NCBI GenBank assembly: GCA_045591035.1
Contig: JAZNSG010000017.1
Coordinates: 1-64,000, forward strand
Length of the DNA stretch: 64,000 nucleotides
Reading direction: 5' to 3'
Source: SIG440 sp045591035
GTDB lineage: Bacteria > Bacillota > Clostridia > Monoglobales > Monoglobaceae
In this document: piece by piece, positions 17,538-26,324 of the stretch
Numbering within the stretch: the first letter of the stretch is position 1
How the letters are laid out: every line of letters begins with the position of its first letter
The notes under the pieces: model-generated
What the model was told of the DNA's origin: nothing
Databases searched by the model: none
The model's input: the letters and a program-made list of their open reading frames with translations, nothing else
Translations under genes and position numbers: made by a program

Positions 17538-18344
17538 TTAGATATTAAAAAGCTTTTTTGCATTTTCACTTAAAATTTTTCGATTAAAGGTTTCTGTAAG
17601 CCCAAAGGAAAAAAGAATATCAAGTTCTTCTTCAGAATCCCACATAGGATAATCCGTACCAAATAACACCTTGTCCTCGCCATAAGCTTCCATTATATTT
17701 TTCATAATCGCAGGGTCCGAGAAACCAAAACTTGATGAACAATCAACATAAAAGTTTGGAATATCTGCCAACTTCTCACAAGCCTCCTCCCAGATTGACC
17801 ATCCACCCAAATGTGCACCAATAACAATCATTTTGGGGAACTCTTTGAGAATAGGGACAACTCTGTTAGGGTTTGAATAGTCATAACGGTAATCACCGGT
17901 ATGCATCAAAACAATAAGCCCCTTTTTTTCACAAACATCATAGGCTTTCAAAAGATTTTTTTCGTCAACCGGAAACCTTTGAATATCAGGATGAAGTTTT
18001 ATCCCTTTGAGCCCAAGTTCTATCAAGTATTCAATATCCCCTTCAATATCTTCACTGTCAGGATGAAGCGTTCCAAGTCCGGTAAAAAATCCATCACTTT
18101 TTTTGACCTCAGATGCAATAAATTCATTTATGCTTTTAACCTGCTTCGGAGTGGTTGCAACAGACTGAACAATCGCATGGTCAACACCATTTCTCACACA
18201 AGCAGCTTTCAAATCAATAACAGTCCCGTCTCCAAAGGATGTTGCTCTGTCGTAAAATTTGTTAGTAGCAGCAGCGGCTTTAGCAGCAATCTTTTCAGGA
18301 TAAATATGACAATGTGAGTCTATTACAAAATATCCGTTTTTCAT
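17538..18344 (-). CDS. Amidohydrolase family protein (COG2159-like metal-dependent hydrolase)
   Basis: TIM-barrel metal-dependent hydrolase or decarboxylase. The 268 residues show the metal-binding HxH as DSHCHIYPEK (about residue 10), GIKLHPD (about 128), LMHTGD (about 160), IGAHLGG (about 188) and FGTDYPMWD (about 235), the full set of ligands for this superfamily. Substrate unknown; relatives act on carboxylated aromatic or lactone rings. Its start overlaps the stop of the fused ligase gene, so it is translationally coupled and belongs to the leucine T-box operon. Confidence 0.88.
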   Translation of the reverse strand: MKNGYFVIDSHCHIYPEKIAAKAAAATNKFYDRATSFGDGTVIDLKAACVRNGVDHAIVQSVATTPKQVKSINEFIASEVKKSDGFFTGLGTLHPDSEDIEGDIEYLIELGLKGIKLHPDIQRFPVDEKNLLKAYDVCEKKGLIVLMHTGDYRYDYSNPNRVVPILKEFPKMIVIGAHLGGWSIWEEACEKLADIPNFYVDCSSSFGFSDPAIMKNIMEAYGEDKVLFGTDYPMWDSEEELDILFSFGLTETFNRKILSENAKKLFNI

Positions 18345-20824
18345 TATGAAGTCACCACACTGTTAGGTTTTTGAAGTCCGAGCTTTTCGATAGATTCCTC
18401 CCTCATTTTATACTTCAGTATTTTCCCTGCTGCATTCATGGGGAATTCATTAACGAACAAAAAGTATCTCGGAACTTTGTGTCTTGCAATCGAAGCATTT
18501 CCAAACTCTTTCATCTCGTTCTCATCAGCTTTTTCACCTTTATGAAGAATAACCCAAGCACAACATTCTTCACCATATCTTTCATCCGGAACGCCGACTA
18601 CCTGAACATCACGAACCTTGGGGTTTGTAAGATAGAATTCCTCAATTTCTCTTGGATATAAGTTTTCACCACCACGGATAATCATGTCCTTTAATCTTCC
18701 GGTTACTTTGTAGTATCCGTCAGATGTTCTCATACAAATATCGCCGGAATGAAGCCATCCATCTGCATCTATTGCCTGTGCTGTTGCTTCAGGCATTTTG
18801 TAGTATCCCTTCATAATGTTAAAACCACGAGCTACAAATTCACCGCTTTCACCGTCTGGTAATTCCTCACCTGTTTCAGGGTCAATAATCTTACATTCAA
18901 CGCCGGGGAATGCACTTCCGACAGTTTCTACTCTGTGATCAAGGTCTTCATTAACCTCACCCATAGTACAACCGGGTGATGCTTCTGTCTGGCCGTAAAC
19001 CGAAATGATTTCCCGCATATTCATTTCATCTGCCGCACGACGCATTAAATCTGCAGGGCAGTTTGCACCTGCCATAATACCTGTTCTCATATATGAAAAA
19101 TCGGTCTTGGCAAAATCAGGATGATTAAACATCGCAATAAACATTGTGGGAACACCATTAAAACAGGTAATTTTCTCATCATTTACACAAGCAAGAGATG
19201 ATTTTGGCGAAAAATATGGTATAGGACAAAGGGTACCGCCGTGTGTCATCATTGATGTCATCGAAAGCACCATACCAAAGCAATGAAACATTGGCACTTG
19301 AATCATCATACGGTCTGCTGTTGACAAATCCATTCTGTCTCCGATAGTTTTACCGTTATTAACGATATTTCTGTGTGTAAGCATAACGCCTTTCGGGAAC
19401 CCTGTTGTTCCTGATGTGTACTGCATATTACATACATCATCAGGCTTAACAAGTGATGCACGTCTTCTTACTTCTTCACGAGGAACAAGGGAAGAACGGG
19501 AAAGCATTTGTTCCCATGTAAGACATCCATCCATAGAAAAGCCTGCTGTTACAACATTTCTGAGGAAAGGAAGATTTTTTGAATAAAGAGGTTCCCCCGG
19601 AGTAAGATTTTTAAGTTCAGGGCAAAGTTCTTCGATAATTTCCTGATAATTAATATCCTTACAATACTCAATCATTACAAGAGTATGTGTATCGGATTGT
19701 TTCAACAAATACTCAATTTCGTGAATTTTGTATGCGGTATTAACTGTAACCAAAACTGCACCGATTTTCGTCGTTGCCCAGAATGTAATAAACCACTGCG
19801 GGACATTGGTTGCCCAGATTGCAACATGGTCGCCGGGCTTTACGCCAATAGAAATAAGCGCCGCCGCACATTCATCAACGTCTCTTCTGAATTGCTCATA
19901 AGTTCTTGTATAGTCAAGAGTAGGATACTTAAAAGCATACTGATCCGGATAATTTTCTACCATTTTGTCAAGGACCTCAGAAAATGTTACATCAATAACA
20001 TCATACTTTTTCCATACAAAAGTCCCCGTCTTTTCTCTGTTGTAATAAGCCTTATCAAATTTTTTCTTTTCACGGTTAAGTTGTGAAATATAATTCGCAA
20101 AGTGAGTTAAAACAATATCTGCATCATTGATTTCTTCGTTCCAGGCTGCACAGATATAACCTTCATAGTTAAGAGACAAAAGCGCACCAAGCAATTTTGC
20201 TACATCAAGTTCACCTTCGCCAATCAAAACAGTCCTGCCGTCTTTCATATCACCAAGACGAACATATTTTATGTATGCACCCAAGTTTTTGATTGTCGTT
20301 TCAGAAGTTTCACCTGCATCAAAATATGTGCCCCTGACATTCCATGAAGCACCAATCACAGCAGAAGAAAAATGGTTGATAATATCAATTACATTTTCTG
20401 TATGTGCTAAAGCACCCACTGTTTCAAACAGAATGTTGACATCTGCATTTTCTGCTTTTTTTATAGCAGCCAAAAGCTTTTTATCCAAAACATCAAAGGA
20501 AATCTTTTTATCAATACGAGCAATCACATTCGAAACTCCGGAGTATGCAGCCATTTCCACATATTTAACTACCAGCTCCGAGGTTACATTTTCACTGTCA
20601 ATGCTGTCAGGAATGCGAAGAGCCGCAACCGAAAGGTTCCTGTTCACGAGTTTTCTCTTTGCGTCCGCTACGCCGTCTCTTCTTAATATGCTGTCGTGAT
20701 GAGCACTTCTCTCTTTAATCGCATCATATATTTCAAAACCTTCAAATCCATAATCGAAGGCATAACGGCAAACATCAAGAAAAGACGCACGACTTACATT
20801 CTTGGTCGAAAAAACAATCTTCAT
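18344..20824 (-). CDS. Fusion: TIM-barrel sugar-isomerase-like domain + AMP-binding acyl-CoA synthetase
   Basis: An 826-residue protein joining two unrelated enzymes. Residues 1 to about 260 (MKIVFSTKNVSRASFLDVCR, then FEGFEIYDAI, VNILFETVGALAH, EGYICAAWNEE) resemble the xylose-isomerase-like/AP-endonuclease-2 TIM barrel. From about 280 on it is an acyl-adenylate-forming ligase with YTSGTTGFPKG (about 480), YGQTEASPG (about 610), GWLHSGD, GRLKDMIIRGGENLYP and the catalytic Lys in NAAGKILKYK. The start ATG 20824 has GGAGG inside the end of the preceding gene; an upstream in-frame start would overlap further. I do not know this fusion from characterised systems. Co-transcribed with the LeuA homologue and an amidohydrolase. 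The acyl substrate cannot be told from sequence. Confidence 0.88.
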   Translation of the reverse strand: MKIVFSTKNVSRASFLDVCRYAFDYGFEGFEIYDAIKERSAHHDSILRRDGVADAKRKLVNRNLSVAALRIPDSIDSENVTSELVVKYVEMAAYSGVSNVIARIDKKISFDVLDKKLLAAIKKAENADVNILFETVGALAHTENVIDIINHFSSAVIGASWNVRGTYFDAGETSETTIKNLGAYIKYVRLGDMKDGRTVLIGEGELDVAKLLGALLSLNYEGYICAAWNEEINDADIVLTHFANYISQLNREKKKFDKAYYNREKTGTFVWKKYDVIDVTFSEVLDKMVENYPDQYAFKYPTLDYTRTYEQFRRDVDECAAALISIGVKPGDHVAIWATNVPQWFITFWATTKIGAVLVTVNTAYKIHEIEYLLKQSDTHTLVMIEYCKDINYQEIIEELCPELKNLTPGEPLYSKNLPFLRNVVTAGFSMDGCLTWEQMLSRSSLVPREEVRRRASLVKPDDVCNMQYTSGTTGFPKGVMLTHRNIVNNGKTIGDRMDLSTADRMMIQVPMFHCFGMVLSMTSMMTHGGTLCPIPYFSPKSSLACVNDEKITCFNGVPTMFIAMFNHPDFAKTDFSYMRTGIMAGANCPADLMRRAADEMNMREIISVYGQTEASPGCTMGEVNEDLDHRVETVGSAFPGVECKIIDPETGEELPDGESGEFVARGFNIMKGYYKMPEATAQAIDADGWLHSGDICMRTSDGYYKVTGRLKDMIIRGGENLYPREIEEFYLTNPKVRDVQVVGVPDERYGEECCAWVILHKGEKADENEMKEFGNASIARHKVPRYFLFVNEFPMNAAGKILKYKMREESIEKLGLQKPNSVVTS

Positions 20825-20825
20825 A

Positions 20826-22214
20826 TTATGCCTCCTCACAAACAATCTTATTAAGAGCATTCACATAAGCTCTGATACTTGCAGCAACAATGTCAGTTGA
20901 AGTTCCGTTACCGGAATAAAGTTTTCCGTTGTTGCGAAGTTTAACAAGTGCCGAACCCAAGGCTTCTTTTCCTTCAGTTACAGACTGAACCTGAAAATCG
21001 TCAAGCTCATAGTGATGCCCTATACACTGCTCAATCGCACGGAACGCTGAGTCAATAGGACCATCTCCGTTGCTGACACCACAAATAATTTCGTCGTTGC
21101 ATTTAAGTGTTACATGTGACATAGAACCTGTTGCATTACTGCTTGTTGTTGTATATGTCTCAAAATGATATGTTGAGGGAGCCTGCATTGCATAACTCGC
21201 AATCAAAGCTTCAAATTCCTTTGAGCCAACAGCCCCTTTCTTGTCACATACCCGCATAAGCGCTTTATATACATTCCCAACATCCGAATCAGAAAGTTCA
21301 TAACCCAAAAGTGCTGCCGCCTGAGCAACCTGTACAACAGTGGAATCAGAATCAAGCAAAATCTTTTTCTTTTCGCTTACAGAATTTTCGTTTTCACCAT
21401 TTTCGCGACTAATATTTGAAAGTATATCGTCAATACTTGTATGTATTTTAGTTGTATCAAGGTTAATCGTAGCATCAATTTTCGAACAGCAAACACAAAT
21501 TGCATCCGAAAATTCTCCGGTCAAAAGACTATCTTCACCAACCATAGCACACTTAATTCCGTCTGCACCTTTTGAGACAGCAGCCAAAGCTGATGCAACA
21601 CCCATATTGATGCGGTCAGATACCTGAACGTATACCGGGATACTTGTCGCAGCTTTAACCTGTTCAACAATATCAGCAATTTCTTCAGGTGTTGATACCC
21701 CTGCATTATCACAAACATTCACAATACTTGCTCCGTTTGCTTCTGCTTCTTTAACCGCAGCGATAAGAAAATCAAGGTCAGCTCTTGTTGCGTCAAGTGC
21801 AGAAAATTCTACGTCATCACAGAATGTTTTTGCAGTCTTTACAAGCTCAGTTATTTTCTCAAGCATAGCCGTTTGCTTTACATGATATGTATATTCCATC
21901 TGGATTGTAGAAACAGGGATTTCAACCTGAAGACGAGGACTCTTCGCATCTTTGATACATTCCCAAACAGACTCAATATCTTCTTTGTTAAAGCCAACAG
22001 GAATTGCAAGTGTCGCATTCTGAACATTCTGGGCAATTGTTTTGTAGATAATTGCATCCTCACGCAGATTTTTAACAGCAGGCAGTTCAACAGCTGATAC
22101 GCCAAGCGCATCCGCACAGTTTGCTATAGCCGATTTTTCACGGAAAAGAAGTGAAACCTGGCGATCCTCCGAAAGTTTTTTAAGAGTAATGTCTGTAACG
22201 TTGATTGTTCTCAT
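20826..22214 (-). CDS. Isopropylmalate synthase homologue lacking catalytic metal-site motifs
   Basis: The 462-residue protein is plainly related to 2-isopropylmalate/homocitrate synthases: IEMEYTYH-like text (IQMEYTYHVK, about 105), FCDDVEFSALDATRADLDFL (about 131-150) and the C-terminal LeuA allosteric domain with SNGDGPIDSAFRAIE (about 380) and NGTSTDIVAASIRAYVNALN (last 30 residues). But the N-terminal DTTLRDGEQ loop is replaced by DITLKKLSEDRQ, the metal-binding HxHND by QVSDR (197-201), and the GxGERAGN segment by VGEDSLLTGE. These carry the active-site residues of the family, so normal condensation chemistry is unlikely. A T-box with a probable Leu specifier precedes it. Possible pseudoenzyme with a leucine-binding domain, or an enzyme of changed chemistry. 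Confidence 0.85.
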   Translation of the reverse strand: MRTINVTDITLKKLSEDRQVSLLFREKSAIANCADALGVSAVELPAVKNLREDAIIYKTIAQNVQNATLAIPVGFNKEDIESVWECIKDAKSPRLQVEIPVSTIQMEYTYHVKQTAMLEKITELVKTAKTFCDDVEFSALDATRADLDFLIAAVKEAEANGASIVNVCDNAGVSTPEEIADIVEQVKAATSIPVYVQVSDRINMGVASALAAVSKGADGIKCAMVGEDSLLTGEFSDAICVCCSKIDATINLDTTKIHTSIDDILSNISRENGENENSVSEKKKILLDSDSTVVQVAQAAALLGYELSDSDVGNVYKALMRVCDKKGAVGSKEFEALIASYAMQAPSTYHFETYTTTSSNATGSMSHVTLKCNDEIICGVSNGDGPIDSAFRAIEQCIGHHYELDDFQVQSVTEGKEALGSALVKLRNNGKLYSGNGTSTDIVAASIRAYVNALNKIVCEEA

Positions 22215-22261
22215 TTTTGAAAACTCCTTCCAAAATAAAATATAAAAAACGGGTTATGCCA

Positions 22262-22545
22262 ACAAAAAAACGCTCTCGTCTCTCTGTTAGTCCAAAGAGA
22301 CGAAAACGTTAAACTCATATTAATGTTTCCGCGGTACCACTCTTCTTCATCCACAAAGGATGCCCCTTAGATGCAAACACACCTTAACTCTGTAACGGGA
22401 GTTCCCGTCTGTCCCTACTGAAAGTTCACGACAGCCGCTCCGCGGCGAGTTCTGCAAAACCCTCCCGATGTCTCGCACCACCCGACATCTCTCTTGAGGC
22501 GAAAGTATTTGCATACTATTCCACATCACTGCGTTTCAGTTTTAA
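22262..22545 (-). ncRNA. T-box riboswitch, probable leucine (CUC) specifier
   Basis: tRNA-sensing leader of the LeuA-homologue operon. The conserved T-box AGAGTGGTACCGCGG is at 22329-22344 (minus). Stem I shows AGAGAG followed by a hairpin ATGTC/GACAT; the 5' loop-E strand AGTA and the 3' strand GAA are present, and the triplet after GAA is CTC (22447-22449), a leucine codon. The intrinsic terminator (15-bp stem ending in seven T) is at 22263-22310. Specifier assignment is by eye and moderately sure. Confidence 0.9.
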
Positions 22546-22547
22546 TA

Positions 22548-22576
22548 ATTTTAGCACACAAAATCGCTATTGTCAA
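22548..22576 (-). promoter_or_regulatory. Sigma-A promoter of the leucine T-box operon
   Basis: TTGACA and TAAAAT on the minus strand, separated by 17 bases, directly before the T-box leader. Confidence 0.8.
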
Positions 22577-22609
22577 TACTTTTTTAAGAATAAAATGTAT
22601 TTCAGAAAG

Positions 22610-22640
22610 TTCAGGGGAATCACAAAGCAATTCCCCTGAA
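22610..22640 (-). terminator. Hairpin terminator after ilvE
   Basis: An 11-bp perfect stem (TTCAGGGGAAT / ATTCCCCTGAA) with a 9-base loop directly after the aminotransferase stop; no long T-tract, so strength is uncertain. Confidence 0.6.
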
Positions 22641-22648
22641 AGGATTTA

Positions 22649-23710
22649 TTATACAATCTGAGTCCAACCGAATTCGTCGTCGATTTTTCCCCACTGAATA
22701 CCGGTAAGTGTATCATAAAGATACTGTGTAACCTCACCGATTTTGCCTTCGTTTACAACAAAGGTCTTGCCCTTATAAGAAAGTTCGCCTATAGGAGATA
22801 CAACAGCTGCTGTACCACAGCCCCAGGCTTCCTCCAAAGTACCGTCAGCCATAGCTTTTTCAAGCTCGTCAATGCTCAAAAGTCTTTCTGTAACAGTATA
22901 TCCCTTGCTTTTTAACACTTCAATGCAGGATTTTCTTGTTATACCCGGAAGAATTGAGCCTGTGAGGGCAGGTGTAACTATCTCGCCATTGATTTTGAAC
23001 ATAACGTTCATAGCGCCTACTTCTTCGATATACTTTCTCTCAACACCGTCAAGCCAGAGAACCTGAGAATATCCCTTTTGCTCAGCTCTTTCACCGGCAC
23101 GGTTACTTGCGGCATAGTTACCACCGCATTTTGCATAACCGGTTCCGCCACGAACTGCACGAACATCGTCCGCCTCAATCATAATTTTAACGGGATTAAT
23201 ACCCTCTTTGTAGTAACTTCCAACCGGAGATGCAATAATCATAAATGTAGCATGATGAACTGCATGAACACCCAATGTTTCGTCATTACCAAACATAAAT
23301 GGTCTGAGGTACAAAGATGTTCCCGGAGCAGACGGAGTCCAACCCTGTTCAACACCAACAAATGTCTTAAGAATTTCCATTGCCATGTCTTCATCAATTT
23401 GGGGCAGACAAAGTCTTTCTGCTGAATTATTCATTCTTTTTATGTTTTCAAGAGGTCTGAACAGCTGAACAGTACCGTCTGCACGACGATACGCCTTAAG
23501 ACCTTCAAAAATCTCAGAACCATAATGAAGAACAGTTGATGCAGGATGAAGCTCAACTTTGCCAAAGGGTACTATTCTTGCATCATACCAGCCCTTTTCA
23601 CGTGAGTAGTCCATAATAAACATATGGTCTGTAAAGAATTTACCAAAGCCCAAAGAAGAGCTTTCAGGATGTTCTTTAGGTGACGTAGTTTTAACAATCT
23701 TTATATCCAT
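22649..23710 (-). CDS. ilvE: Branched-chain amino acid aminotransferase
   Basis: PLP enzyme (fold class IV) that exchanges amino groups between glutamate and the 2-oxo acids of Leu, Ile and Val. The 353-residue length and the motifs HYGSEIFEGLKAYR (about 62), LYLRPFMFG (about 128), GYAKCGGNYAASNRA with the PLP Lys (about 195) and LDGVERKYIEEVGAMNVMF (about 225) are those of the BCAT-II type. It is the last gene of the VOR operon, 20 bp after vorC, so transamination and oxidative decarboxylation of branched-chain oxo acids are co-expressed. Confidence 0.96.
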   Translation of the reverse strand: MDIKIVKTTSPKEHPESSSLGFGKFFTDHMFIMDYSREKGWYDARIVPFGKVELHPASTVLHYGSEIFEGLKAYRRADGTVQLFRPLENIKRMNNSAERLCLPQIDEDMAMEILKTFVGVEQGWTPSAPGTSLYLRPFMFGNDETLGVHAVHHATFMIIASPVGSYYKEGINPVKIMIEADDVRAVRGGTGYAKCGGNYAASNRAGERAEQKGYSQVLWLDGVERKYIEEVGAMNVMFKINGEIVTPALTGSILPGITRKSCIEVLKSKGYTVTERLLSIDELEKAMADGTLEEAWGCGTAAVVSPIGELSYKGKTFVVNEGKIGEVTQYLYDTLTGIQWGKIDDEFGWTQIV

Positions 23711-23730
23711 TTTTCTAACTCCTTTGAAAA

Positions 23731-24264
23731 TTAGTTTTCTGCACCAATCTGCATAGCCTTAAGATTAGTTTCAAGCATATCTGCACGCTTTGCAGAAATT
23801 ACCTTTTTAAGTGCCGCATTAACAGCATCTTCAGAAAATCCGTCTGTTACACTTAAAATTTTGCCTGCAATAATCATATTTGCGAGTGTGGGCATGTTGT
23901 TATCAGACGCAAGTTGTGTTGCAGGAATATAATATACTTCAACATCGCTGCGTTTTACCTTGCGGTCAATAAGTGTTGAATCCACAAAAATCTTTCCGCC
24001 GGGAACAACAGCATCTTCATACTTATCAAGTGACGGAAGGTTCATTGCAACAAGCACATCAGGATTTGACACAATCGGTGAACCAACAGGCGTATCACTT
24101 ATGATAATACTGCAGCTTGCAGTACCGCCACGCATTTCGGGGCCGTATGACGGAAGCCAGCTTACTTCCTTATCTTCAACAAGACCTTTGTATGCAAGGA
24201 ATTTTCCTGTAAACAAAATTCCCTGACCACCAAAGCCTGCAATAAGCATATTTGTTGTACTCAT
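23731..24264 (-). CDS. 2-oxoacid:ferredoxin oxidoreductase gamma subunit (VorC-like)
   Basis: Gamma subunit of a four-subunit 2-oxoacid:ferredoxin oxidoreductase, structural and CoA-contacting. The 177 residues begin with IAGFGGQGILFTGKFLAY and contain YGPEMRGGTASCSIIIS, both diagnostic for this Pfam POR family. Coupled by a one-base overlap to the TPP-binding subunit gene. Context (branched-chain aminotransferase) favours 2-oxoisovalerate-type substrates over 2-oxoglutarate. Confidence 0.92.
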   Translation of the reverse strand: MSTTNMLIAGFGGQGILFTGKFLAYKGLVEDKEVSWLPSYGPEMRGGTASCSIIISDTPVGSPIVSNPDVLVAMNLPSLDKYEDAVVPGGKIFVDSTLIDRKVKRSDVEVYYIPATQLASDNNMPTLANMIIAGKILSVTDGFSEDAVNAALKKVISAKRADMLETNLKAMQIGAEN

Positions 24265-25019
24265 TACTTCTCCTCCTTTTCTGCACTGCGGTCCTTATAA
24301 ACGCCAAGGGGGTAATAAGGAATCATTTTTTCATCAATCCACTCAAGAGCTGCCTTTGGTGTCATACCCCAGTTGGTGGGACAACTTGAAACAACTTCAA
24401 TAAGTGAAAAGCCTTTTCCGTCAAGCTGATTCTGGAATGCTTTTTTAATTGCTTTTTTAGCATTCTTTACATTCTTAACATTGTTTACGGTAACACGTTC
24501 AAGATATTCAGGTCCATCAAGGGTTGAAAGCATTTCACAAACCCTGATCGGGAAACCACAAGCATCTGTGTCTCTTCCGTAAGGTGATGTTTGTGTAACC
24601 TGACCGGGAAGTGAAGTCGGTGCCATCTGTCCACCTATCATACCATAAATTGCATTATTGATGAATATAATTGTAATGTTTTCGTTTCTTGCGGCTGCGT
24701 GTACGGTTTCAGCCATACCGATTGATGCAAGGTCTCCATCACCCTGATATGTAAATACAACATTGTTTTCAGGGTCTGAACGTTTAACGCCTGTTGCAAC
24801 AGCCGGAGCACGTCCGTGAGCGGCCTCAATCATATCGCAGTTGAAATAGTTGTAAGCCATAACCGAGCAGCCAACCGGTGCAATACCGATAGTTCTACCC
24901 TCGATACCAAGCTCGTCTATAACCTCAGCCACAAGACGGTGAACAATACCGTGAGTACAGCCGGGGCAGTAATGCACCTGGACATCAGCCAGTGCTTTTG
25001 GTTTTTCAAAAACTACCAT
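24264..25019 (-). CDS. 2-oxoacid:ferredoxin oxidoreductase beta subunit, TPP-binding (VorA-like)
   Basis: Thiamine-pyrophosphate-binding catalytic subunit. In the 251 residues, HYCPGCTHGIVHRL (about 15), the TPP/Mg motif YQGDGDLASIGMAE plus NNAIYGMIGGQMAPTS (about 110-135) are clear; the missing iron-sulfur Cys cluster of pyruvate-type beta subunits fits the VOR/KOR group. One-base overlaps with both neighbours show tight coupling. Substrate assigned by operon context: Leu T-box-like leader region and ilvE. Confidence 0.93.
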   Translation of the reverse strand: MVVFEKPKALADVQVHYCPGCTHGIVHRLVAEVIDELGIEGRTIGIAPVGCSVMAYNYFNCDMIEAAHGRAPAVATGVKRSDPENNVVFTYQGDGDLASIGMAETVHAAARNENITIIFINNAIYGMIGGQMAPTSLPGQVTQTSPYGRDTDACGFPIRVCEMLSTLDGPEYLERVTVNNVKNVKNAKKAIKKAFQNQLDGKGFSLIEVVSSCPTNWGMTPKAALEWIDEKMIPYYPLGVYKDRSAEKEEK

Positions 25020-26083
25020 TATTTTGTACCTCCATTTGCAGCATTTTTAATTGCTTCGAGAACCTGCTCAGGCGATGGAATCATACCGCCAACACGGTTG
25101 CAAAGCGTAACAGGAACCTTGCACTCAGTTGCAAGTCTTACATCCTCAATCATCTGACCCATTGAAAGTTCAACAGAAATAACTTCCTTTACCTTGTCAG
25201 CAGCCTTTTTATACGGTGCTGTGGGGAATGGCCAAAGTGTAATGGGTCTGATAAGACCAACCTTTATTCCCTGCTTTCTTGCCTCGTTGATTGCATTCTT
25301 TGAAACACGGGCAGCAATGCCGAATGCAGTAACGCAAATCTCAGCATCTTCCATCATATATTCTTCATACATACACTCGTTTTCTTCAATTGTCTTGTAT
25401 CTTTCGAAGCGTTCAAAGTTTGATTTTTCAAGAGCATCGGGTTCAAGGAACAATGAGTTTACGATGTTGTGCTTTCTTTCCATCTTGGTTCCGTTTGTAG
25501 CCCAGGGCTTTTCAACGGGAGCAGAAATTTCATAATCAAGTGAAACAGGCTCCATCATCTGACCCATTGTACCATCCGCAAGAATCATTGTAGTCATTCT
25601 GTACTTGTCAGCAAGGTCAAAGCCTTTTACTGTAAGGTCTGCCATTTCCTGAACAGAGCTTGGTGCAAGAACTATCATACGGAAGTCACCATGTGCACCA
25701 CCCTTTGTTGCCTGGAAATAGTCAGACTGTGAAGGCTGAATACCACCAAGACCGGGGCCGCCACGCTGAACATTGATTACAAGCGCCGGAAGGTCTGCAC
25801 CTGCAAGGTACGAAAGACCCTCGCCCTTAAGTGAAATACCGGGGCTGGATGATGATGTCATAACTCTTTTACCGGTTGAAGAAACACCATAAACCATATT
25901 AATTGCGGCAATTTCACTTTCAGCCTGAAGGAAAGTTCCTCCGATTTTTGGCATCTTTTTAGCCATATACGCAGCAATTTCTGTCTGCGGAGTGATAGGA
26001 TAACCGAAATAATGACGGCATCCTGCGATAATAGCAGCTTCAGCAATAGCCTCGTTGCCTTTCATCAAAACTTTATCTGACAT
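25019..26083 (-). CDS. vorB: 2-oxoacid:ferredoxin oxidoreductase alpha subunit (VorB-like)
   Basis: Alpha subunit binding the 2-oxo acid and CoA. The 354-residue length is that of VorB-type subunits. Motifs: GYPITPQTEIAAYMAKK (about 29), FLQAESEIAAINMVYG (about 51), TSSSSPGISLKGEGL (about 76) and NVQRGGPGLGGIQPSQSDY (about 103). Together with the adjacent beta, gamma and ferredoxin subunits it should oxidise branched-chain 2-oxo acids to acyl-CoA plus CO2 and reduced ferredoxin. Confidence 0.94.
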   Translation of the reverse strand: MSDKVLMKGNEAIAEAAIIAGCRHYFGYPITPQTEIAAYMAKKMPKIGGTFLQAESEIAAINMVYGVSSTGKRVMTSSSSPGISLKGEGLSYLAGADLPALVINVQRGGPGLGGIQPSQSDYFQATKGGAHGDFRMIVLAPSSVQEMADLTVKGFDLADKYRMTTMILADGTMGQMMEPVSLDYEISAPVEKPWATNGTKMERKHNIVNSLFLEPDALEKSNFERFERYKTIEENECMYEEYMMEDAEICVTAFGIAARVSKNAINEARKQGIKVGLIRPITLWPFPTAPYKKAADKVKEVISVELSMGQMIEDVRLATECKVPVTLCNRVGGMIPSPEQVLEAIKNAANGGTK

Positions 26084-26100
26084 AATATGTACCTCTCTTT

Positions 26101-26307
26101 CTATCTTTCTACTGTAATAATGCAGTCAGGGCACATAGTTGCACAGAATGCACAACCGATACATGCATCAGGATTAACTGCTTTTACGGGGTGATGCCCC
26201 TTTTTGTTTATCTTATCCTTTGCAAGTTCAATGACCTGCTTAGGACACGCGTCAACGCAAAGGCCACAGCCCTTGCAGTTGTCTGTTTTAAATGTTAATT
26301 TTGCCAT
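26101..26307 (-). CDS. Two-[4Fe-4S] ferredoxin subunit of the oxidoreductase (VorD-like)
   Basis: Delta subunit carrying electrons from the TPP site to ferredoxin. The 68 residues hold two CxxCxxCxxxCP motifs, CKGCGLCVDACP and CIGCAFCATMCP. The start at ATG 26307 has AGGAGA seven bases upstream; longer in-frame extensions read into the preceding gene. It begins the Vor subunit order delta-alpha-beta-gamma. Confidence 0.94.
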   Translation of the reverse strand: MAKLTFKTDNCKGCGLCVDACPKQVIELAKDKINKKGHHPVKAVNPDACIGCAFCATMCPDCIITVER

Positions 26308-26324
26308 ATTTACATCTCCTGTTC

